Positions 11,161 through 22,190 of a stretch of DNA of 64,000 nucleotides are shown in pieces. The notes beneath the pieces were generated by a model. The model ran no database searches, was not told where the DNA came from, and saw only the letters and a list, made by a program, of their open reading frames with translations. Made by a program: the position numbers and the translations under genes. Source of the stretch: Salvia splendens (Eukaryota; Streptophyta; Magnoliopsida; Lamiales; Lamiaceae); assembly GCF_004379255.2 (NCBI RefSeq), contig NC_056042.1:33335928-33399927 (forward strand), given 5' to 3'. The number at the start of each line of letters is the position of its first letter. The first letter of the stretch is position 1.

Positions 11161-11782
11161 GGGTGTCTGTGGTCCTAATTTTCACCACCTTTTTGAAGGA
11201 TATTTTGGCATATCTTGGGATTACTGAATATGCAAATTGCTTAAGAAAAATACTCATTGTGATTTGGGAGTACAAACCTTCCACGCAATTTTGAATTTTG
11301 AATTGTCATCTTAGTCACGAATTGAAGTCGCAAACTCAAAATAGCGGAACGCTATAATTCATGCGTAAAAAACCCTAAAATTCATATGTCTGGAAGTGAT
11401 TAATTATATAGATACAATTTTTAAAAAAATCATATGTTGCCTAGGGTTGTGGTACGAGAAAGAATTCTGATTTTCAATTATTAAATTTCTTTGTTTTATA
11501 TTGATTATAGATAAGGAAAATAATCTGATTCTAATTAATAAATTTCTAATTCGATTTAGTTATCATAAATAAGGAATGTAATCTGATTTGCATGAACAAG
11601 AAAGGTTACATAACATATTTTTGTGATTGAGATAAGAACTCAGTAAAGAATAAAGTCATGATAGATTCAATCATTATTCTCATCAAGAAATTTATAATAA
11701 TAAAAACAAAATATACAAAAGAGAGAGTAAATCATGCACATAATACAAAAGAGAGAGTAAATCATGCACATAATAAATAATA
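11161..11782. other. AT-rich intergenic stretch with a 30-bp direct repeat
   Basis: No gene seen. Two adjacent identical 30-bp copies occupy 11714-11743 and 11744-11773, beginning TACAAAAGAGAGAG. Confidence 0.5.
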
Positions 11783-11983
11783 ATCCCTCATCCAATAATA
11801 GATATCACATTTTCTTTTTTAGTTTGCAACATAAAAGACGTTACATTTCATTTATTGGAAAAAGTTATCTCACATATTAATATAATATACTCCTATTTTT
11901 TTCTTTATCTAATACACAAAACAACATCTCCTAAAATCTCGTGTCATTCTCCAATTATGCCATCTATTATGGACGGAAGGAAG
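11783..11983. mobile_element. Degenerate Stowaway MITE
   Basis: Over its length it resembles the better-kept copies at 31734-31933 and 58453-58653, including the inner phrase AATAGATATCACAT and the end TATTATGGACGGAAGG. The terminal repeats have decayed. Confidence 0.6.
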
Positions 11984-12017
11984 GCATACTGAACTACATA
12001 AAAAAGAAATGCAATTA

Positions 12018-13157
12018 GAGCATCCGCAATAGCGGACGTCGGGGCGGACGTCCGCTATTGCATCAAATGAGGCGGACGCGGACGTCCGTCCCGACGTCTG
12101 CTCTTGCGGCGTGTCGGCGGACGTCCCATTTTTCTGATTTTTTTAAACTCTATATATACGGCTCGTTGCACTTCGTTTCATTCGCATCACTTGTATTGAC
12201 GAGTTTCTCTTCTTTCTCTCTACGTTTCTATCGGTAGATCCAAAATGGCTAGCGGTGATGGTAGTGGTAGTGGTGCAGGTGGCAATGGTAGTGGTGCGAG
12301 TGGTAGTGATAGGGATGCTGCTAACATAAGGCGGAAAATTAATGAACGGTTGCGGGTTTATACGTACGCTGAGGTAAATCATCGTGTACAAAAGCACCTG
12401 CAGCGGCAGCTGCAGACGTTGGTCCGACCGTCATTTTCGTCACCAACGGCAACTAGCGCGATATGAGCTACTATTTGGCGGATGAAATATACCCTACTAT
12501 TTGTGAAGACGATCAGATGTCCAATCGAAGAAAAGAAGGTATACTTTGTGAGCCGACAGGAGACAGCGACAACGATGTGGAGCGGGCATTTGGTGTGCTA
12601 CAGGCTCGATGGGCGTCAGTGAAGGGTCCAACACTGCTGTGGTATCTTGAGTGCATCACTGATATCATGTACGTATCTATTATCATGCACAACATGATTG
12701 TCGAAAATGAAGGTCCAGCGCTGACTGATTGGACCAATGATGATGTTGATGCTGCCGGTCCAAGCCACGGCGTGGTCAGCGCCAATGTACGATCGGGTCC
12801 GTGCATTTGCCGACATGTGCCAACAAGAAGCCCATATTCGACTCCAGAATGATATAATTGAAGAGTTGTGGACGCGAAGGGGTGCACGTTGAACAATGTC
12901 TTTAATTATGTATGTTTTTTTATAAATAAAATGGTTGCATTTTCTCCATATTCTAGTCGTAATTTTAATTCCGTAAAATTGCATATTTGTAAATTTGTGA
13001 ATTTTAATTATTGGAATGTTCGTCGGATGTCCTTGGGGGTGTCCGTTATTATGGAGTGGGATGTCCTTATGACGTGGCAGTGCTGTGGGATGTCCTTATG
13101 ACGTGGCAGGAGGTGTTTTGGGATGTCCACCGGGACATCCGTCCCTATTGCGGATGA
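12018..13157 (+). mobile_element. Internally deleted PIF/Harbinger element
   Basis: TTA lies on each side (12015-12017 and 13158-13160). The termini contain CATCCGCAATAG and its inverse CTATTGCGGATG. Subterminal DNA is rich in GGACGTCCGC palindromes. The interior keeps the 5' start of a transposase gene (ATG at 12245, Ser/Gly-rich) and its 3' third, with the central catalytic region lost, so it cannot mobilise itself. Confidence 0.75.
12245..12852 (+). pseudogene. Harbinger transposase, central part deleted
   Basis: The first segment (12245-12466) gives a Gly/Ser-rich start followed by INERLRVYTY. The second (from 12463) begins with SYYLADEIYPT and continues through DVERAFGVLQARW and MHNMIVENEG, the C-terminal DDE_Tnp_4 hallmarks including the catalytic Glu in DVERAFG. 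The two Asp-containing blocks that belong between them are missing. The end of the frame also reads into unrelated residues. Confidence 0.7.
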
Positions 13158-13160
13158 TTA

Positions 13161-15162
13161 GGCCACCCGCAACGCTTTACGCGGGTGGCACGAGTCTCGT
13201 CCCTCCGTGACGAGAAGGGCGAGGGACGCGTTGTAGTGTCCCGTCCCGTCACCATCCCGCTGGATCCCCCGTCACGCCGAGACGCCGCGCGAGACGTCTC
13301 GGCACGCGCTCCCGCGACGTGGCGCGCTCTAGGGCCATGCGTGACGCCCACTTGCCGGCCCGCGAGTGGGTTTCGTCATGCTGACGCAATAATTTTTTTT
13401 TAAATTTGAATTTAATAAAAAAAATTAAAAATTCGAAAACGGTAATATTACCGTTTTCAACCGTTTTCCTTTTTTTACTCTATAAATACTCTTATTTCAT
13501 CCTCATTTCACACACAAACACACATCTAATCCTCTCAAATCATCTCTCTTTCCTCTCCAATTTTCATCTGAAATCATATCTTTTATTCTTCCCTCAAATT
13601 TAATCGATCTAATGGATTCATATGAGCAAATGCGTCGAATAATGGAAGAATCACTTGAAGAAGATCGAGGCCGGGAGGCGTAGGAAGCCGCGCCGCCCCA
13701 AAGACGCTCCCGGACTTACATCCATCGTAACCGGGAGGAAGCCGCCGCAAGGTTAGTCCGCGACTACTTCTGCGATAACCCGGTGTGGGGAGATACCTAC
13801 TTTCGTCGTCGTTTCCGCATGCGGCGACCGCTATTTCTCCACATCGCAAATACATTGGCAGCCTGGGAAGAGTTCTTCCAAGAAAGGTTCGACGCCGTCG
13901 ACCGTCCCAGCCACACGACGCTGCAGAAATGTATTGCAGCAATCCGTCAGCTTGCGACTGGACAAATGACGAATGTGATCGACGAATACCTCCACATTGG
14001 AGAAATCACTGGGAGAATGTGCTTGATCCAATTATGCAAAGGCGCCCGGGCAGCCTTCACCGGCGAATTTCTCCGGAAGCCAAGCACGACAGATTGCCAG
14101 TTCCTGCTCCGCCTTCACGAAGAAGTGCACGGATTCCCCGGGATGCTTGGCAGCGTCAATTGCATGCGCTGGAAATGGAAGAATTGCCCGGTGGCGTGGA
14201 GGGGGTCGTACACGAGCGGCCACAAAGGCACCCACCCCACCGTTATACTCGAGGCCGTTGCCGACTACCGGCTATGGATCTGGCATCTTTACTTCGGGGT
14301 CCCCGGCTCGAACAACGACATAAACGTGCTCCACCAATCCGACCTCTTCGCCGAAGTTTTGGATGGTAAGCGCCGACCATCAACTTCACCGCTAACAACC
14401 GACGCTATAAAATGGGGTACTATCTTGCCGACGACATCTACCCCAAGTGGCCAACCTTCGTGAAGACGTGCACCAGGCCTGTGAACGCAAAGCAGACGCT
14501 TTTTGCGCAGAAGTAGGAGGCTGCTCGGAAGGATGTGGAGCGGGCATTCGGGGTTCTCCAAGCGCGCTTCAACATTATCAAAGCTCCGACTCGTACGTGG
14601 TTCATGGAGAGAATGGTCGACATCATGTATACGTGCATAATCTTGCACAACATGATTGTCCAAGACGAAGGACCCGAGGCGGGAAATTGGTTCGACCCTA
14701 AAGCCCCCGGAAGCTCTACCGCAAGTAGTCCGCCACACAGTGGAGTGCATCCGTCTATACAAGAACGGTTGTCTATTCGAGCAAGGACACGTGACTCTTC
14801 CGTCCACGCCCAACTCCAAGATGATCTAATGGAGCACATTTGAGCAAAATTTGTCGGAGGAAATTATTAAATTATGTATTTTTAATTTTTTTTAGGAAAT
14901 TATTAAATTATGTTTTTTTTACGAATTTTATGTTGTAAGTTTATTTTATTTAATGAAGTGTGTTTTTATTAATTGAATTTGGTTGGAAATAAAAATAAAA
15001 AATAAGATTGAATGAATAGTAATTTAAGGGACGGTTAAGGGACGGATAAGAGATGGAGGGTTGCAGGTTCCGTCCCTTAGTTAAGAGATGGAGTAAAAAT
15101 GTACATCAAAGTCGATGAATAGTAATTTAAAGGATGGATAAGAGACAGCATTGTAGATAGGC
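13161..15162 (+). mobile_element. PIF/Harbinger element, near full length
   Basis: TTA flanks both ends (13158-13160 and 15163-15165). The termini GGCCACCCGCAACGC and GCATTGTAGATAGGC are inverted with mainly C-to-T differences, as expected from methylation decay. The 5' subterminal 200 bp is GC-rich and the 3' end AT-rich. Its left TTA is the same copy that ends the element before it, so the two elements abut exactly. Confidence 0.75.
13612..14843 (+). pseudogene. PIF/Harbinger transposase, inactivated
   Basis: The frame starts at the ATG at 13612 (MDSYEQMRRIMEES) and runs in one frame to about 14368. It then shifts frame and continues ([15 protein letters not shown]) to a TGA at 14841-14843. 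Premature TAG codons occur at 13681-13683 and 14514-14516. DDE_Tnp_4 blocks are recognisable: helix-turn-helix-like region, MLGSVNCMRW, GSNNDINVLHQS and KDVERAFGVLQARF. In the first block the family's catalytic Asp (usually in a SIDCMHW-like context) is Asn, codon AAT at 14158-14160. Family members cut and paste DNA at TTA sites with an ORF1 partner; this copy cannot. Confidence 0.85.
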
Positions 15163-15165
15163 TTA

Positions 15166-15376
15166 GCTCGTTAAAATATTCCTTTCTCTCACCAAATAGA
15201 TAGAGATTATCATCAACATAAAACACTAGTGCAAAAGAAATCCAACTCAACATCGAATAAATTAATCCAAAATAACCTATAAAAATGATTGATCCAAATA
15301 AAATATAAGGAGAGAGAGAGAGAGTGGCACGCTGCATTTTCAGTTCTTCAGCAAAAATCTTCAACGGAAACTAGAA
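15166..15376 (+). promoter_or_regulatory. Probable promoter/5' leader of ALDH6
   Basis: This short interval separates the Harbinger end from the ALDH6 start codon. It includes TATAAAAATGATTG at 15279 and a GA-rich run (GAGAGAGAGAGAGAG) at 15311-15325, typical of plant leaders. Exact elements are uncertain. Confidence 0.35.
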
Positions 15377-18300
15377 ATGTTGATGTTTGCGATCCAGCGA
15401 GGTAACTAGTTCAATCTTCATACTACCAGATTATATTTTTGATGAGCTCACGAATACTGCTGGTTAGATGGATATAGGTTTCTGCTTGTTTACATTATTG
15501 ATTGTTTGTTTAGGTTTAGTCTGGATGACTAGATTGAGTTGCATCTTCAAATTCTGGATCGTGTGATTTGAATTTCAATTTTTTTTATCTTGCTGTGTAG
15601 TGTGCCTATTTGGTGCTTATCTAAAAGGTGTGTTACTGAAATTGGTTTTATGCAGCGTCAGCAGCGAGAAATATGAGGAGGGTGAGTCCCGGGATATTTG
15701 GGGCTGTAAATTCTCGTTTCTCGACTGTTGCTCAGCCATCTTCGAGGCCTGGCAGCTCGCTGGTGAGTTCTTGGATTGTATTTTACTTTTTTATTTGTTG
15801 AAATTTTGGGAGGAACCGGTAATTGTTAGTAGTACTTTTTTGCTTCTTTTCTAGTGGTTAGAAGTTAGAACTGAGGGTAGAGTGAGCAAATTTTGAAGGT
15901 TAGTATGCAGGTTTTTGGATCATATGACTGTGTGTTTCACAAGTATGTGTGTGATGACATGGTGAGAAATCTGTATCTGTTACCTGTAGCTGCACTCTAA
16001 GTAAGTTTCTTGGGATGGTTAACAAATCACATTTGGAGAGGCAAATTGTTGTAGTTCAGCCTTGCATGACCAATGGGCATGGGAAACGTTCTTGGATTGG
16101 AGTTTGGACTAGTGATTTTCGACCACTAGCTCTCCCATAAATTAATAGTTTTAGGTTTAAGGAGATACTTGTATTCAATAATGTCAGTGAATTCTAAATG
16201 TATTTTTCGTTGCTTATGCGCCTGAGAATTCATGTCTGTGCAGAGGGTTCCGAATCAAATTGGAGGTAGGTTTGTAGACTCACATTCCTCCGATGCCATT
16301 GATGTCATAAATCCTGTAAGTGAGCATTTGCATGTTTGAGTTGGTCACTGTTCATTTGACATTTTGTGTCGACTCCCTCTTACTTGATTTTTTTAATGTA
16401 GGCAACCCAAGAGGTTGTTTCACAAGTGCCTCTGACAACAAAAGAGGAGTTCAAATCTGCAGTATCTGCAGCAAAAGAGGCATTTCCATCCTGGCGAAAC
16501 ACACCTATTACAACACGGCAACGGGTCATGTTGAAGCTTCAAGAACTCATTCGTAAAAACATGGTTAGCTCTATCAACTAACTTCTTGTTTTATATGTGG
16601 TTGATATTGACGATAAGAAGGATGGATTCTTAATGTAGGATAAGCTTGCCTTGAGCATTACAAAAGAACAAGGAAAAACATTAAAGGACGCTCAAGGAGA
16701 TGTGTTCCGAGGGCTAGGTTAGGGTTCTGTTTGTTCTCTTTATTTCTCAGATAGACAATGCATTGCTTGTTATTGAGTCTTTATTATGATGATCTTCCTT
16801 GAAGAGGTGGTGGAACATGCATGTGGCATGGCAACTCTACAGATGGGAGAGTATGTATCCAACGTCTCAAATGGAATCGATACCTATAGCATTAGAGAAC
16901 CTCTAGGTGTTTGTGCTGGGATCTGCCCATTCAATTTCCCTGCAATGATTCCCTTATGGGTATGTTTTCCTCTCTTTGGTATTATTCTCAAGATATTTCC
17001 ATAAACTAAAGCCTTTTTTTTGGTTCTCTGTAATTCAGAAATACATGTGACCATCTTCTGAATTTCATTTCAATTTTTTGAGATAGAAGTGCTGACATGA
17101 AAAATTGTTCATAAGAAGTTATTTCTTTTTAATGTTATGTGGCAGATGATTCCTGTTGCAGTCACATGTGGAAACACATTTGTTCTAAAGCCATCTGAAA
17201 AAGATCCAGGTGCTATATTCTTTTAAAGTATTCTATTGATATATTTTAATACAGTATTCTTGTGCATGAAAACCCAGAAGAAGTTTAGTTGGATGCAGTA
17301 GTGTCTTAAACTATATTACAGATAACTAGGTCATACATGCTTATAGATTTAAACATGTAAATCAATCTTATCTCGTATGGTGCTGAGCAGTCCCAGACTT
17401 TCAGATATAAGTTGTGGCTAGCATGCTAGTAGAGTCGTGTTTATATATGGATGTATGAAAACTCATTGTCCACTGAAATTACTAAGTAGGAAATGACTAT
17501 TACTTTATATCATCCATTTGAATTATGATTTGTGGACAATATCAAATTTTTTGTTCTTGTATGAATCAAATCGAGAGTATTGACCAAATCAGTAGATCCT
17601 TCCCCAACTTTTTGAGCAAAATAATTCTGCAAAATGTTTGTTTAGGCATAAAGACACCCTTACATTAACAACTTAAGAAGAGATTGACTGGCTATATATG
17701 TTTAGGCAAAATGTTTGTTTGTTAGGACTTAAGATGTAAATTCATGCTCATATCTACATATCTTTGTGTTTGATAGTTTGGTTTTAACTCTTCCTTTTAG
17801 AAAATAGTAGTAATAAAGAATATAAGTATACCTCATTTGTTTTATTTGCTTCTGATAGTATGAGATCACTAAACACAGATGTGATTTCCCTTCATCTCAG
17901 GAATATGCATTGTCTTGACACCTGTGCTATCATTCCACTTGCTATATATCTATTTTTCTGTGTTTCTCATCTTTCTTTCTTGCTTTTTAGGGGCTTCAAT
18001 GATTCTTGCAGAATTAGCAATGGAGGCTGGTTTGCCTGACGGTGTTCTGAACATTGTCCATGGCTCCAATGTATGCCCACATTTTTCAATCCTCTTAAGT
18101 ATTTCCTCATGTATGCCATCAAATATGTTTGTAATTAAGAAAACAGTGTGTCACAAGTCAAGGAAACACCACTCCGTTGTTCTAACAGAATTTTGTTGCT
18201 CTTTCTTTCAGGACACTGTTAATGCAATTTGTGATGATGAAGATATTAGAGCTGTGTCATTTGTTGGTTCAAATACAGTTAGTCCTCCCCTCCTCTATAT

Positions 18301-18653
18301 TGACTATTCCTTCTGTTTCATATTTGGTGTCTGGTAGACCTTTCCAGTTTCTTCGAGAAGGGAAAAGAAAATGATTGATCTCGAGTGGAATATGAAGTAT
18401 ATAAAGCAGATGTGTATGGGTAAAATTATCAAACACATTTAGGTCATATTCTTGAGGTCCAAGGTTCCTGAACTCTTGTTAGTCTTTTCTGAACAGCACA
18501 ACAACCTGAAATGAGGCAACATGCATGCCCTATGTACTCACTAACACCTCCTGTGAACTCTGTCTTCGCTTATGGATACCTCGATCTTGACCTTGTTCAT
18601 CATCTTATGAATCTCTTTGACTTTTCCCCCACCCCCACCAATTCTTTTCACAG

Positions 18654-18694
<41 letters not shown>

Positions 18695-21131
18695 GGATGC
18701 TTTCATGTGCAAGGTTGTGTACAGAATCTACAGATACTTGTAATATGTTGTTTCCAATGTTCTTGAATGTAACACTTAACTCTCTTGATGACTGGTTATG
18801 TGATGATTATGCGCCGACATGTATTCTCATTTTTAAGGCTGGCATGCATATTTATTCAAGGGCATCAGCTAGCGGAAAACGTGTTCAGGTCTGTGTGTTG
18901 ATCTACTCATGAGCATGCTGGTTTTTTTCCTCAGCTTTTGATAAATATTTGATCAAATGATTTTTAAAATAAGTGCACACTGGCAAATTTTTAGTCCAAT
19001 ATGGGAGCAAAGAACCATGGGGTCGTGATGCCTGATGCCAATATAGATGCCACTCTAAACGCATTAGTGGCAGCTGGTTTTGGTGCTGCTGGACAAAGAT
19101 GTATGGCACTTAGCACTGTTGTTTTTGTTGGAGATTCAAAATTCTGGTATGTCCATCAATTTTATACCATCTTGTTCTCAGATTCTTCCTCATAGTCTTC
19201 TTGACAGATACTGTATAAAGGTTGACTAACTTTGTAATGAAAAGCTGTATATTTTTAGTTGACATGATTGTTCAATAGATTCAAATATGCTGATAATGAT
19301 ATGCTCTGGAGATTTTGTCATCTAGCATACTTCAACATTATACCAGGGGAAATGTTGAGTTCAAAATATGCATGCCTTTATCCAGTTATTTCAGTATGAA
19401 AAGATTAACATTTGTGTCTATCCTTAAATCTTTGTAGGGAAGAAAAGATAGTAGAGCGCGCCAAAGCCCTTAAAGTTAGTGCTGGAACAGATCCAGAAGC
19501 AGACCTCGGTCCAGTCATCAGTAAGCAGGTGAATTACCAGTCTTCATACTGAATTGATAAAGATGTTTATCTACAATTCATCTAGTCCCTTATTATCTCA
19601 TAAGGCTCGGAAGCTGTCTGTTTTTATTATTCTTGCCAATTCTGTCCAGCTTCATTTCTTTAACTGTAAATTTTCTCAGGCAAAAGAAAGAGTATGCAGA
19701 TTAGTTCAAAGTGGGGTCGATAGTGGAGCAAGATTACTGCTTGATGGGAGAAACATTAAGGTACTATCTTATCTGTGACTTTCTGAATCACGAAATAGCA
19801 TGACTTGCATGTGACAGCTTTTGTCCAGCTTCTTCATGATATGTTTAGTTCTCCATGATATATAAGGGTGAAAATCAAAACATAGAAGGGAATTGAGAAC
19901 TTCAAAGAGAATTACTTATTCTCCTTGTTTTTATAAATCGTGTTGGTCGTGAAAGGTCCAAGATACTTGTTTCAAACTAATATAAAGGGGGCAACAGAAT
20001 TTGGACTACTGTATTCTTCAGTATACTTCGAAGGATGCATGCCAAATTACTGTGTTCACCCTATTGATCTAGGTATTTTTCATGAAAGAATTCCAGGACT
20101 ATTCGGCATATTTTCTTCTGAAGATAGTTAGGATTTAGGAAACAATACAGTAATCCTTTAACAAATTTAGATGTACCGAATATGCTTAATGCTGTTAAAC
20201 TTTTTTGCCCACACACAAAATAACTTACATTGCCTTCTTTGATGTTTAAGGTTCCAGGATATGAACAAGGAAACTTTGTTGGCCCCACCATTTTAGCTGA
20301 TGTCACCGCTGATATGGAATGTTATAAGGTATAAAGAAATCTTGGCCATCTTCTTGTAATTTTCTGAAAGCTTTTTCACAAACACATATTAATCCCTCAT
20401 TTTGTCTTCCAGGAGGAGATATTTGGTCCTGTCCTTATTTGCATGCAGGTAAATCAACATTAACAGCTGTAATTCTATTCCATCTTGTGACTTCATCGCT
20501 GATTGATAATCTTCTGCTTCTCAGGCTGACAGTTTGGACGAGGCAATCAACATAGTCAACAGAAACAAGTACTTCCTCTTTTTCTTTGATAAACTTTTCC
20601 TTATTAAATTGAGTAATCATGCCATCCTTGTTTCTGCAGATACGGAAATGGTGCTGCTATTTTTACATCGTCCGGAATAGCTGCTAGAAAGTTCCAAACT
20701 GAGATAGAGGCAGGCCAGGTACCAAATCGTTTTATTTTAAAGTTACGAATTTCATCCGCCTTATCAGATGGATCCCAGCTGAACCAAACCCACTATGTAA
20801 AATTGGTTTGTGATGCAAGTTTCCATATTTCAGGTGGGCATAAATGTTCCAATTCCTGTTCCATTGCCCTTCTTCTCATTTACCGGCTCCAAGGCTTCGT
20901 TTGCTGGCGACCTCAATTTCTATGGTAAAAAAGCATAGTTTCCTCTTTAACATGTTGTGCTTGTGTGTGAAAATGCATGATTTTGATTTAGTAATAATTT
21001 ATGGGGTTGGGATGAATATATCAGGTAAGACTGGAGTCCAGTTTTACACACAGATAAAGACAGTGACTCAACAGTGGAAGGATTTACCTGGTGGAGTTTC
21101 TCTTGCTATGCCCACTTCCCAAAAATCTTGA
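15377..21131 (+). CDS. ALDH6B2: Methylmalonate-semialdehyde dehydrogenase, mitochondrial
   Basis: Nineteen exons, 539 aa: 15377-15401, 15656-15762, 16244-16315, 16402-16563, 16639-16717, 16805-16959, 17146-17209, 17991-18070, 18212-18277, 18838-18888, 18995-19146, 19438-19528, 19680-19760, 20251-20328, 20413-20448, 20525-20568, 20640-20718, 20834-20924 and 21025-21131. All borders are GT-AG and the frame is uninterrupted. The enzyme converts methylmalonate (malonate) semialdehyde, NAD+ and CoA to propanoyl- (acetyl-) CoA in valine and pyrimidine breakdown. The first two exons give an Arg/Ser-rich, acid-poor presequence suited to mitochondrial import. Family marks: oxyanion Asn in PFNFPAM, KPSEK, FVGSN, and catalytic Cys in [10 protein letters not shown]. 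The length fits the family. It is the conserved partner of the fused paralogue 8 kb upstream. Confidence 0.92.
18654..18694. repeat. CT/AC compound microsatellite
   Basis: About 13 CT units followed by about 8 AC units lie in intron 9 of the ALDH6 gene, just before a gap of 143 nt to the next exon. Confidence 0.9.
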
Positions 21132-21321
21132 TTTCTACACTAAACAAAAGTTCATTTCGATCTGTTGCGACTGTATGTGGAACTCTAATCAGATTATAAT
21201 TTGCTGGTGCTATATGATTAAATAATAAATTAGCACCAAAAGACCCTGATAAAGGAAGCATGTTATTGCAGAGTCTCTTAACCACGAAATTTTACAAGGA
21301 ACTAATATCCCTAAAAACGTA
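21132..21321. other. 3' flank of ALDH6
   Basis: Probable 3' untranslated region with AATAATAAATTAG near 21222, a possible polyadenylation signal. No gene is seen. Confidence 0.35.
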
Positions 21322-21495
21322 CTCCTTTCGTCCCCCTTCCTTGGCTGACACAAGATTTTATAGTGTCATTTTTTCTTGTGAAGTGGAGAGAGAAAAAATA
21401 GAGATAAATGTGTTCTTATTTTTTTTTGTAATGAATCATTTTGATTGAGACAAATCAGAAAGGTAAGTTGAGCGTTTTCATTGGGATATAGGGAA
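21322..21495. mobile_element. Degenerate Stowaway-like MITE
   Basis: It starts CTCCTTTCGTCCC after TA and ends GGGATATAGGGA before ATA. The interior is AT-rich. Termini are decayed. Confidence 0.45.
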
Positions 21496-21628
21496 TACTA
21501 TAAATTAATGTGGAATATGTACATCTTTTCATCTTAAAATGTGGTTAAACAATAAACTTGACGTTGGACATGCATTTTGACTTATTTGGTAAACAATGTA
21601 TTGAGGTAAAAAAATAAAATATGATCTA

Positions 21629-21878
21629 CCTCCATCCACGGAAAATAGGACACATTGTGAATTACACGGGTTTTAATGTGGAATTGGTAAAGTAAGAGAG
21701 AAGAGAAAAAAAGTAAGAGAGGAGTAGGATTGGTGGAATGTGAGGTCCATATTATTGGTAAGATAGAAGGGGAAAAAAATAAGAGAGAAGTTGAAAACTT
21801 TCCTTTTTCAAATGTGTTCTGTTTTTCGTGGACAATTAAAAATGGCAAATGTGTTCTATTTTTCGTGGACGGAGAGAG
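21629..21878. mobile_element. Stowaway-like MITE
   Basis: The ends CCTCCATCCACGG after TA and CGTGGACGGAGAGAG before TA are inverted. The inner pair GAAAATAGGACAC and TGTTCTATTTTTC extends the match. The 3' half is shared with the flanks before copies B (29620-29700) and C (56310-56390), so it predates the tandem duplication. Confidence 0.6.
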
Positions 21879-22190
21879 TATTATACTTTTCCATCCTATT
21901 TAAAATATTGTTATTACTCTTCTTAAATAATGTATTTATGAAAAATTATGTTCTAAAAATGACAACAATACTTCTAATAACATAGTTACCAATTGGAACC
22001 CTGAGTTAATTGCATTCTTTGATTCAAAACATTTAATTCCACATAAACAATCTTCTAAATCAAATCCCCTTCATTCAAATATTTCAATCCCTTGCAAATA
22101 AAAAAGCAAGTACAAATATATATACATATTTTCTTATCAAAGAGTTCTGTTCCGAACACTCATTGACACTGACCTGCTGAAAGGCTAGTT

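Noticed and set aside
13145..13403. GC-rich ORFs on both strands
   Set aside because: They fall in the palindromic subterminal region of the Harbinger element and show no protein-like composition.
18511..18912. 133-aa + strand ORF
   Set aside because: It translates an intronic CT/AC microsatellite and runs into a true ALDH6 exon in another context.
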